A DNA stretch of 5,297 nt from Candidatus Woesearchaeota archaeon (GTDB lineage Archaea > Nanobdellota > Nanobdellia > Woesearchaeales > GW2011-AR4): positions 1 to 5,297 of the forward strand of contig DAOVKD010000058.1 in NCBI GenBank assembly GCA_030631975.1, read 5' to 3'. A program made the translations under genes and the position numbers. Shown in pieces: positions 1 through 5,297 of this stretch (positions within the stretch are counted from its first letter, which is position 1; the number at the start of each line of letters is the position of its first letter). The notes under the pieces are model-generated. The model was not told the origin of the DNA. It saw nothing but the letters and a program-made list of their open reading frames with translations, and did not search any database.

Positions 1-372
1 TTTATCCCTTATCTTTAGTGAGTTTTTTCCATTGAAATTTAAAAATTGGTGGTTGGGCAAGAGCTTAACTCCTCGATCAGCCGCCATATTGGCTATATAT
101 TCATCAAACTTATCGCGCCGCAATACTATTTCATCTGTGTTGGCTTCTATTTTGTTGTTTTTGCTTATGACAATAACTTTGTTTAGCCTGTTTGCAATTA
201 CCTCTTTTCTTAATTTCACAAACTTTTCAATTGAAGAAGTCACTATTCCGGTACACTGTACAGGGCGCCCTATTTTTTTATGCTCCTCTATTATTGTAAC
301 AGCTTTTCCCTTTTTTGCAAGAAGATAGGCAAGATAGCTTCCTGCAGGCCCTGCACCGACTATAGTAATCAT
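1..372 (-). CDS. Geranylgeranyl reductase family FAD-dependent oxidoreductase (N-terminal part, cut by window edge)
   Basis: The minus strand is open from ATG at 372 to the left edge, giving 124 N-terminal residues of a protein that in this family is usually about 350-450 long. Seen: a Rossmann dinucleotide-binding start (ITIVGAGPAGS, residues 2-12), an acidic residue closing the second strand (E29), the motif GRPVQCTGIV (35-44) with Cys40, and an LRRDKFDEYIA segment near residue 92. This combination is typical of geranylgeranyl reductase/digeranylgeranylglycerophospholipid reductase proteins, which use FAD to hydrogenate the isoprenoid chains of archaeal membrane lipids. The substrate cannot be fixed from this fragment; other members of the wider flavoprotein family reduce other prenyl compounds or act as monooxygenases. 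It is transcribed away from the envelope genes. No Shine-Dalgarno precedes the ATG, but a TATA-like box lies about 28 nt upstream, which fits a leaderless mRNA. Confidence 0.88.
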   Translation of the reverse strand, partial: MITIVGAGPAGSYLAYLLAKKGKAVTIIEEHKKIGRPVQCTGIVTSSIEKFVKLRKEVIANRLNKVIVISKNNKIEANTDEIVLRRDKFDEYIANMAADRGVKLLPNHQFLNFNGKNSLKIRDK

Positions 373-393
373 TACTTTAAGATATTACTTCAT

Positions 394-411
394 TTTTATA
401 ATATTTTTGTT
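394..411 (-). promoter_or_regulatory. Probable TATA box/BRE of the geranylgeranyl-reductase-like gene (leaderless)
   Basis: Read on the minus strand this is AACAAAAATATTATAAAA, an A-rich BRE-like stretch followed by a TATA-like box. The box is centred about 28 nt upstream of the ATG at 372. Archaeal transcription usually begins about 25-27 nt downstream of the TATA centre, so the transcript would start within a few bases of the ATG. The absence of any GGAGG-like sequence before the start agrees. In such AT-rich DNA the match could be chance; a second, weaker candidate lies at about 425-434. Confidence 0.45.
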
Positions 412-472
412 TAATACTTTTGCTATTTTATAATGAAAATAATAGTTAATTACTATATAATAATTAAAATTA

Positions 473-485
473 GAAAAGTTTAAAA
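473..485 (+). promoter_or_regulatory. Candidate BRE/TATA promoter of the cysteine-rich protein gene
   Basis: GAAAAGTTTAAAA has the layout of an archaeal BRE (purine-rich GAAAA) joined to a TTTAAA-type TATA box. It resembles the stronger box upstream of the gene at 1891 (GAAACATTTAAATA). Expected initiation is near 507-510, giving a 5' leader of about 65 nt that includes the GGGAGAG at 555-561. A competing box, TTTTTAAAT at 542-550, would give a near-leaderless message starting close to the ATG at 575. The sequence alone does not decide between them. Confidence 0.4.
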
Positions 486-554
486 CTAATGAAATACTTC
501 CGAAGACTTATGGGGGTAAATACTGCATTTTTCAAAAATGATTTTTAAATGATA

Positions 555-561
555 GGGAGAG
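555..561 (+). promoter_or_regulatory. Possible Shine-Dalgarno bearing on the start choice of the cysteine-rich protein gene
   Basis: GGGAGAG partly matches the archaeal anti-SD. It lies almost against the in-frame GTG at 563, leaving too little spacing, and 13 nt before the in-frame ATG at 575, which is long but tolerable. The neighbouring gene at 1891 uses a 9-10 nt spacing. This favours ATG 575, although the GTG start, adding four residues (MHKK), stays possible. Confidence 0.4.
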
Positions 562-574
562 TGTGCATAAAAAA

Positions 575-1726
575 ATGAAAAAAATAGTTTTGAGCATATT
601 GAGCATAATTAGTTTGGTTATACTTCTCAGTTTAATGTTTGTTGTTAATGCCAGATATCAGCCTTCTTGCGGTGATGGTTCCTTACAATCATGGATGGGA
701 GAAGAATGCGACGATGGCAACAATGACGGCTGCGATGACTATTGTAATTTAGAGGTTCCAGATTGTATAGGTGCCGATTATGTATATAATGTGGATTTAG
801 GAGTTTGCGGGGATGGTTGTCATTCAACTTGCTCTCCGCAAGATACAGTATCAATTAATGTTCCTGTTGGAGGTGCATATTCAATTATCGGACAGGTATG
901 GAGAGGCAATCCAGGGCAATGCCAGACAAATGAGGATTTTTATTTAGGGGTAAATGGAGATACTGGCCCAGAAACTGAAGATGATGCTGATCCCTGCGCA
1001 ATTACAGTTAGATTAGATGATTTAGGTGATTTTACATTTAATTCCGGAACTAATAGCGTCATTATGCATACTGCTTCTGAATGCCCTCCAGATTGCCAAG
1101 CTAATAGTGTAGTCGTGAAGAAATTATGCCTGTATGCCGAAGCGGTTTGCGGGGATGGTAAAATAGATTCAGGAGAAGAATGCGATTATGGCGCAAATAA
1201 CGGTGTGCCATGCAATCCGCCTTATGGCGGAAGCTGTACTTACTGCTCAGATACTTGTGAAAAAATAATTTTAACCGGTGGCTATTGCGGAGACGGCAAC
1301 ATAGATTCAGGTTATGAAGAATGCGATGACGGCAACAATATAAATGGAGATGGTTGTTCTGCTATTTGCCAAGTTGAGTTAATTAGTTATAAAAAAGAGT
1401 CCGACAGAAGAAACATAATACACATAAACCTGATAGCTTTTGATAATGAGTTTGTGAGGGCAGGAGATGAACTGCACATATACTTAAATTTTGAGAATAA
1501 AGCTAATTTTGACTTAAAAGATGCGAGAATAACAGCAATACTAAGGGAGCTGGGTATTAGGAGCAATACCTTGAAGTCATCGGTTGTTGGAGAAAATGAA
1601 GAGTCCTCAAAGCACCTAATATTGGAAATTCCAGAATATGCACAACCAGGAAGGTACTGGGTAGAAATAGTCATTGATATTGATGGGGACAGAAGGATTA
1701 AGTATAGGCCCATAGATATAATATAA
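575..1726 (+). CDS. Secreted cysteine-rich repeat protein with C-terminal Ig-like domain
   Basis: This is a 383-residue protein counted from ATG 575 (387 from the in-frame GTG 563). A basic, hydrophobic N-terminus (MKKIVLSILSIIS, core to about residue 25) ends in VNA and is a signal peptide or signal anchor. Cysteine-rich repeats of the Myxococcus/DUF4215 type follow: CGDG...GEECDDGNNDGC at 32-57, CGDGKIDSGEECDYG from 192 to 228, and CGDGNIDSGYEECDDGN to C265; a short CGDGC motif lies at 78-82. Residues about 66-191 form a beta-rich domain with NEDFYLGVNG and NSVVVKKLCLY, reminiscent of a carbohydrate-binding or jelly-roll fold (inference). The mature part has 23 cysteines, all before residue 266, suggesting extracellular disulfides; the DDGN loops may bind calcium. 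Residues 269-383 match the second domain of the protein encoded at 1891. No C-terminal membrane segment exists. Function unknown; surface adhesion or binding is a guess. Confidence 0.9.
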   Translation: MKKIVLSILSIISLVILLSLMFVVNARYQPSCGDGSLQSWMGEECDDGNNDGCDDYCNLEVPDCIGADYVYNVDLGVCGDGCHSTCSPQDTVSINVPVGGAYSIIGQVWRGNPGQCQTNEDFYLGVNGDTGPETEDDADPCAITVRLDDLGDFTFNSGTNSVIMHTASECPPDCQANSVVVKKLCLYAEAVCGDGKIDSGEECDYGANNGVPCNPPYGGSCTYCSDTCEKIILTGGYCGDGNIDSGYEECDDGNNINGDGCSAICQVELISYKKESDRRNIIHINLIAFDNEFVRAGDELHIYLNFENKANFDLKDARITAILRELGIRSNTLKSSVVGENEESSKHLILEIPEYAQPGRYWVEIVIDIDGDRRIKYRPIDII

Positions 1727-1749
1727 ACATAAAAACAAAATGTTTATAT
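1721..1749. repeat. 9-bp perfect inverted repeat over the stop codon
   Basis: ATATAAACA (1721-1729) and TGTTTATAT (1741-1749) are exact reverse complements separated by an 11-nt A-rich loop. The left arm contains the TAA stop of the cysteine-rich protein gene (1724-1726). No T-run follows, so it does not look like a hairpin terminator. It could be an mRNA 3'-end structure or a dyad for a DNA-binding protein. With a single G:C pair per stem it would be weak as RNA. Confidence 0.5.
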
Positions 1750-1809
1750 GTAAGATGTTATAACTTAATAATAGTTATTTAATGTATCTACTGAAGTATG
1801 CTAAAATAA

Positions 1810-1824
1810 CGAAACATTTAAATA
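1810..1824 (+). promoter_or_regulatory. Strong BRE/TATA promoter of the S-layer-like gene
   Basis: CGAAAC (1810-1815) followed by TTTAAATA (1817-1824) is a near-consensus archaeal BRE plus TATA box and the best promoter match in the window. Expected initiation is near 1846, about 45 nt before the ATG at 1891, leaving room for the Shine-Dalgarno at 1874-1881. The rest of the 1727-1890 gap is AT-rich with minor dyads (GTTATAAC at 1757-1764; GTTATTT 1774-1780 with AAATAAC 1804-1810) whose significance is unclear. Confidence 0.65.
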
Positions 1825-1873
1825 TAAGTAAGGGATATTTCATTTATATTTAATTTAAAATAAAAAATTAATG

Positions 1874-1881
1874 GGGGAGGT
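1874..1881 (+). promoter_or_regulatory. Shine-Dalgarno of the S-layer-like gene
   Basis: GGGGAGGT contains GGAGGT, complementary to the archaeal 16S rRNA tail, with 9 nt before the ATG at 1891. A second ATG follows directly at 1894, but the spacing favours the first. It is by far the strongest ribosome binding site in the window, in keeping with a highly expressed surface protein. Confidence 0.75.
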
Positions 1882-1890
1882 TTATTAAAA

Positions 1891-3192
1891 ATGATGAAAA
1901 AAATTTTTAGTTTATTGGCGGTATTTCTAATCGGGGTTTTAATGAGTGCTACAGCTTTAGCCGATATTTCAATTAAAAAGGTGCAAGTTGATGGAACACC
2001 CGTAACTGAAAGTTCTACAAATTTTATACTTGATGTTGACAGGGGAGATGACATTGGGGTAAAAGTTACAATTAAAAATTTGGTTGACGACCCTGATGAT
2101 GCTTTGATTCTTGAGGATGTCCAAATAGAAGCTGTTTTGAGAGGCATAGACAGCAGAGATTCTGTAGATGATATTACTGATACATTTGATATGAAAACAA
2201 ATGTCACATATGTGAAGAAATTAACATTACCTTTAATTCAAAAAATGGATCAAGACCAATATAAGCTAAGAATAAGAATTTCTGATAGGGACAATCCAAC
2301 TGTTGAGAGAACATATGAGCTTGACATTGGCACAAAAAGGCATGATGTTGAGATAAGAGATGTTGTTTTATCTCCCAGTACAGAAGTTAAGGCGGGCAGG
2401 GCATTGCTTGCAACTGTAAGACTAAGAAACAGGGGAGAAAAAGATGAGGATGGCGTTAAGGTTGTTGTGAGCGTGCCTGATCTAGGAATTTCCGCTGCTG
2501 ACTTTATTGATGAGCTTGAGAAAGAAGGGGATGATGATGACCAGGCAACAACTGAGGAAATGTTCTTAAGGATTCCAGACAATGCAGAAACAGGCGAATA
2601 TACAGTAAAAGTTGAAGTATATTATGATGACATGGACAAGAAGAATGTAAAGGAAACAACAATTTTTGTTTTAGGAAAAGAAAAAGCTATTGTTATTAAG
2701 GAGCCTAAAGCAGAAGAAAAGACTATCATAACAGTTGCTGCTGGCAAGCAAAATGCTGTAAAAGGAGGGGCAGAGGTTGCCTACCCAATAGCATTAACAA
2801 ATGCCGGAGCAAGCTCAAAGACTTATACAATAAGCGCTGATGGCGCTGCATGGGCAGATTTTAGGGTAAGCCCGTCAAATGTTTTGCTAATAGGCGCTGG
2901 AGACAGCAAAGCCTTTACTGTTTTTGTTGCAGCAAATGAGAATGCTCCATCAGGAGAGCAGACATTTACAGTAACAATTACCAGCGGAGACAAAGTGCTT
3001 AAGCAACTTCCTCTAAATATAAATATTCAGGAAGAACAAGCAAGCGGGGTTTCAAAGCTCAAGAGGGGCCTTGAGGTTGGTTTAGTAATTTTAGTAATCC
3101 TGCTTGTGATAATCGGCTTGATGATAGGATTCAGCAAGCTTAGAGGAGAAGAAGAGGAAGAAGGCAAGGAAGAAGAAAAAACCTATTATTAG
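1891..3192 (+). CDS. Putative S-layer-like surface protein, single C-terminal membrane anchor
   Basis: The protein is complete at 433 residues. A signal peptide (MMKKIFSLLAVFLIGVLM) ends with SATALA, predicted cleavage before D25. Domain 1 (about 25-147) and domain 2 (about 150-262) are related acidic, beta-rich Ig/CARDB-like units. Domain 2 has AG at 168-169, LGI at 198-200 and an IP...GEY ending at 228-237. Domain 3 (about 282-380) is NEW3-like, with ADG 316-318, W321 and FTVFV 342-346. One membrane helix (about 394-414) and a glutamate-rich cytoplasmic tail (E420-424, E427-429, ending KTYY) follow. One N-glycosylation sequon is visible, NVT at 104-106. The order signal peptide, beta-sandwich domains, C-terminal anchor and the acidic ectodomain resemble proteins called 'putative S-layer protein' in Woesearchaeota-like genomes (recalled, not searched). 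A strong promoter and Shine-Dalgarno suggest abundance. It shares domains with both neighbours, which points to a common envelope role. The S-layer role itself is inference. Confidence 0.9.
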   Translation: MMKKIFSLLAVFLIGVLMSATALADISIKKVQVDGTPVTESSTNFILDVDRGDDIGVKVTIKNLVDDPDDALILEDVQIEAVLRGIDSRDSVDDITDTFDMKTNVTYVKKLTLPLIQKMDQDQYKLRIRISDRDNPTVERTYELDIGTKRHDVEIRDVVLSPSTEVKAGRALLATVRLRNRGEKDEDGVKVVVSVPDLGISAADFIDELEKEGDDDDQATTEEMFLRIPDNAETGEYTVKVEVYYDDMDKKNVKETTIFVLGKEKAIVIKEPKAEEKTIITVAAGKQNAVKGGAEVAYPIALTNAGASSKTYTISADGAAWADFRVSPSNVLLIGAGDSKAFTVFVAANENAPSGEQTFTVTITSGDKVLKQLPLNINIQEEQASGVSKLKRGLEVGLVILVILLVIIGLMIGFSKLRGEEEEEGKEEEKTYY

Positions 3193-3193
3193 A

Positions 3194-3227
3194 TTTTTCT
3201 ATTTTTTTTCTTTTTATTTTTATTTCT
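3194..3227 (+). terminator. T-tract, probable archaeal intrinsic (possibly partial) terminator
   Basis: Starting one base after the TAG stop at 3190-3192, the nontemplate strand carries TTTTT, TTTTTTTT and further T-runs broken by single A or C bases, with no preceding hairpin. Archaeal RNA polymerase stops at such oligo-T tracts. The next gene begins only about 20 nt after the tract and has no clear promoter of its own, so termination may be incomplete. Alternatively the T/A stretch at 3211-3224 could serve as a weak TATA element for that gene. Confidence 0.6.
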
Positions 3228-3248
3228 TACTAGGTAAACTATGCCAAA

Positions 3249-5297
3249 ATGAACGCTAAAACAATTGTTTTAAATTTATTTTTATTGCTGGTTTTGTTGA
3301 TTGGCTTAGTTAATGCGCAGGAAGATTTCACAGCTGCTTCATTGCCTTCTGTAGAGCTGTGCCCGTGCTCAAACCAGGCATACACTGTTGCTGTTGAAAA
3401 TACAGGGACAGCCGCAGGCTCGTATAAAGTTTTAGCGGATGGTGATGCGGCAGAATGGGTTAATTTTAATCCAAGCAGGTTTGTTTTGAATCCGGGACAA
3501 AAGGGAAGCTTTCTTGTTTTTGTAAATTCTGTCTGCAATATTAGGGGGGATTACGGCTTAGATATTTTTATAACAGCCAATAGCGGCTTAACAAAAGTCA
3601 TCAGGCAGGTTCTTAAGTTTTCTGAATGTTATGATTACTCTTTAGAGCAGGGAGAGGTTATTGAGGAGGCTGATGAAAGCATTAAATTTTTGCAGCATGA
3701 TAATTCTTATTCATTGTGCAAAGATGAGCAAAAAGTAATTCCTATTTTAATTACAAACAATGAAAATTTTGAAAATAGGTACAGGCTGTTTTTAGATGCT
3801 CCGGAATGGGCTGCCTTAAATGCGGACAGCGCAAGTCTTGGCGCAAAAAAATCAGGCATTTTTCTTATTAATTTAGATACAGCAGATATAGAGGGAGAAT
3901 TTAATTTTAAATTAAATACTATAAGCGAGCTTGGGAAAGTTCAAAGAAAAAAGAGTATTGAGGTTGATGTTGGGGAATGTTATGCCTTAGAGATGGAGCT
4001 GGAGAAAGAAAAAGATGTTGTTTGCGGCGGTGAAGACAAAAGTTATGATATAATAATTAAAAATGTAGGAACTTTAAGGCAGAGCGTTGATCTTGCGGTA
4101 GACGGTCCAGCCTGGGCAGGATTTGAAGAAATTGTTCTGCAGCCTAAATATGAGGATAAAAATAATGCTGTCTTAAATCTGTCAAATAATAAGTCCAAGG
4201 GTTTTGAAACTGAGCCTAAGCCAGTAATATCTGAAAAAAAAGTTTTGCAGTTAAATCCTGGTGAGGAAAAAACAGCTGGATTAAATGTAAATCCTGCTGA
4301 CGATGTGGCTGGGAATTTTGAAATTACAGTTCATGCAGTTCCAGGCAATAAAACAGAATTTATGGCTTCTGATACAATAAATATTAATGTTATGAGCAGA
4401 TTAACATGCTATCAGGCAGACATAAGCGCAAAGACAAGCATAAATAATTTCTACAGCCATGAGCTGTTTTTTGCCAAAGTAAAGAATAAAGGGATTAAGA
4501 AAGCTGCTTATGATGTAAGTTTAGAAGGCGTGTCATGGGTAAGAGCAAGCCCAAAAACTTTAGAGCTGAATCCAGGACAGGCTGGAAATATAAATTTGGA
4601 TGTTGAGCCAGGCTATGATATTGAGCCAGGCGTATATGGCGTTAAGATATATCTGGAAAGCAATGGCGCAATATATTCTAAAAATGTTGATATAATTCTT
4701 AAAAAGGAAAGTGAATCTATGAAGAAATTTAAAGCAGCTGTAAAGTTCTATCAATATTATATTTATTTGCTGGTTTTACTTATTGTTTTGGCTATTATTT
4801 TTAGAAAGCCTATAAATAAATTTAGGAATAATATAAAAAAAGGCTGCGTAAAATATAAGGTTAAGAGAGAAAGATTAAGGGCTTTGAAACTTGCAGGAAA
4901 GGAAAAGGAAAAAGAGCTGGAAGAGAAAGAAATAAAAAAGAAGGAAGAGTTAGAGCGGGAGAGAGAAGAACAGATAAAGGAAAAAGCAGGGAAAAAAGAG
5001 ACAAAAAAGTTTAAAATTCCCATAAACAGAATTTGGGTTTGTATTTTAGTGTTAATTGCAGCTCTAATCTTTTTAGGGCACCAAAACAGATTATTTAATG
5101 CTAAATACCTTCCTCTTTATATTAGGAATTTCCTTTATGGGTACTTATACTATATATTAATAGGCGTTGGGATAGTTGCTGCCTTGTTTTTATTGCTTTT
5201 ATTTTATAATTTTATTCGCGGGAAGAACAGAAAGAAAGTTAAAAAAATAAGCAAAAAATCTGAGAAAAGAGCAGGAAAAAGAAGAAACTGGGGCAAA
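3249..5297 (+). CDS. Large multi-domain envelope membrane protein with NEW3/CARDB-like repeats (C-terminus beyond window)
   Basis: The frame is open from ATG 3249 to the right edge, giving 683 residues without a stop; an in-frame TAG at 3231 limits the start. A signal peptide (MNAKTIVLNLFLLLVLLIGL, cleavage after VNA23) precedes four beta-sandwich repeats: about 30-125, 126-242, 243-385 and 386-486. Three repeats carry N(x)G near the start, all four a Trp (W70, W187, W289, W430), and three an LNPG turn (80-83, 335-338, 440-443). Repeats 2-4 open with Cys-Tyr (127, 244, 387). This resembles NEW3/COG1470-type archaeal membrane proteins. Membrane helices are predicted at about 501-518, 595-610 and 631-653. 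A Lys/Glu coiled coil (about 535-586) between the first two should be cytoplasmic, and the tail after 656 is strongly basic. The Shine-Dalgarno is poor (only GGT at 3233-3235). It probably partners the upstream S-layer-like protein, whose third domain matches repeat 1. Exact role unknown. Confidence 0.88.
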   Translation, partial: MNAKTIVLNLFLLLVLLIGLVNAQEDFTAASLPSVELCPCSNQAYTVAVENTGTAAGSYKVLADGDAAEWVNFNPSRFVLNPGQKGSFLVFVNSVCNIRGDYGLDIFITANSGLTKVIRQVLKFSECYDYSLEQGEVIEEADESIKFLQHDNSYSLCKDEQKVIPILITNNENFENRYRLFLDAPEWAALNADSASLGAKKSGIFLINLDTADIEGEFNFKLNTISELGKVQRKKSIEVDVGECYALEMELEKEKDVVCGGEDKSYDIIIKNVGTLRQSVDLAVDGPAWAGFEEIVLQPKYEDKNNAVLNLSNNKSKGFETEPKPVISEKKVLQLNPGEEKTAGLNVNPADDVAGNFEITVHAVPGNKTEFMASDTININVMSRLTCYQADISAKTSINNFYSHELFFAKVKNKGIKKAAYDVSLEGVSWVRASPKTLELNPGQAGNINLDVEPGYDIEPGVYGVKIYLESNGAIYSKNVDIILKKESESMKKFKAAVKFYQYYIYLLVLLIVLAIIFRKPINKFRNNIKKGCVKYKVKRERLRALKLAGKEKEKELEEKEIKKKEELEREREEQIKEKAGKKETKKFKIPINRIWVCILVLIAALIFLGHQNRLFNAKYLPLYIRNFLYGYLYYILIGVGIVAALFLLLLFYNFIRGKNRKKVKKISKKSEKRAGKRRNWGK

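Noticed and set aside
32..328. Plus-strand open frame of 98 codons
   Set aside because: It lies antisense inside the geranylgeranyl-reductase-like gene, whose minus-strand translation has clear flavoprotein motifs; the plus frame has no recognisable features.
641..1390. Repeated CGDG/GEECDDGN segments as a DNA repeat or CRISPR-like array
   Set aside because: The repeats are in frame, irregularly spaced and diverged at DNA level; they are protein-level cysteine-rich repeats.
1387..1713. Minus-strand open frame antisense to the end of the cysteine-rich protein gene
   Set aside because: Its Ser/Leu-rich translation is the complement of a real domain that aligns with the neighbouring protein; it is a shadow.
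1818..2582. Minus-strand open frames antisense to the S-layer-like gene
   Set aside because: Ser/Thr-rich low-complexity translations mirror the Asp/Glu-rich coding strand, and the first would run across the promoter and Shine-Dalgarno of the real gene.
3160..3180. GAAGAAG-type purine run as a tandem repeat
   Set aside because: It simply encodes the glutamate-rich tail and has no regular unit beyond codon bias.
3241..3252. ATG at 3241 as start of the large membrane protein
   Set aside because: It is out of frame and meets TGA after three codons; the in-frame start is the ATG at 3249.
3239..3538. Minus-strand 99-codon open frame near the start of the large membrane protein gene
   Set aside because: The plus strand here encodes a signal peptide and a NEW3-like repeat with matches elsewhere in the window.
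4560..5023. Minus-strand Phe/Ser-rich open frames
   Set aside because: They are complements of the membrane helix and the Lys/Glu coiled coil of the plus-strand gene; the poly-Ser/Phe pattern is an artefact.

Overview
The window reads as an AT-rich archaeal genome segment, most likely from a DPANN-type lineage (Woesearchaeota/Pacearchaeota-like). Archaeal traits seen directly are BRE/TATA-like promoter boxes upstream of genes, a probable leaderless start, AGA/AGG-dominated arginine codons, a bare T-tract instead of a hairpin terminator, and a geranylgeranyl-reductase-family flavoprotein. The lineage is inferred from remembered similarity of the 1891-3192 product to 'putative S-layer protein' entries of those groups; no search was run.

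Layout: (1) 1-372, minus strand, is the N-terminal part of a geranylgeranyl reductase family protein cut by the left edge. (2) 373-562 is a divergent AT-rich promoter region. (3) 575-1726, plus strand, encodes a secreted cysteine-rich protein with Myxococcus-type CGDG...GEECDDGN repeats around a beta-rich domain, ending in an Ig-like domain. (4) 1727-1890 holds a 9-bp inverted repeat over the preceding stop codon, a strong BRE/TATA promoter and a good Shine-Dalgarno. (5) 1891-3192 encodes a complete S-layer-like protein: signal peptide, two Ig-like domains, a NEW3-like domain, one membrane segment and an acidic tail. (6) 3193-3248 is a T-rich spacer. (7) 3249-5297, plus strand, is a large open gene running off the right edge: signal peptide, four NEW3/CARDB-like ectodomain repeats, three membrane segments, a charged coiled coil between the first two and a very basic tail.

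The three plus-strand genes look like one cell-envelope module. The C-terminal domain of the first matches the second domain of the S-layer-like protein, and the last ectodomain of the S-layer-like protein matches the repeats of the large membrane protein. All three have signal sequences. A reasonable inference is that the middle gene supplies an abundant surface protein, the third a membrane-spanning assembly or anchoring partner, and the first a disulfide-rich accessory or binding protein. No enzyme, mobile element, CRISPR array, tRNA or rRNA was seen in the plus-strand cluster.
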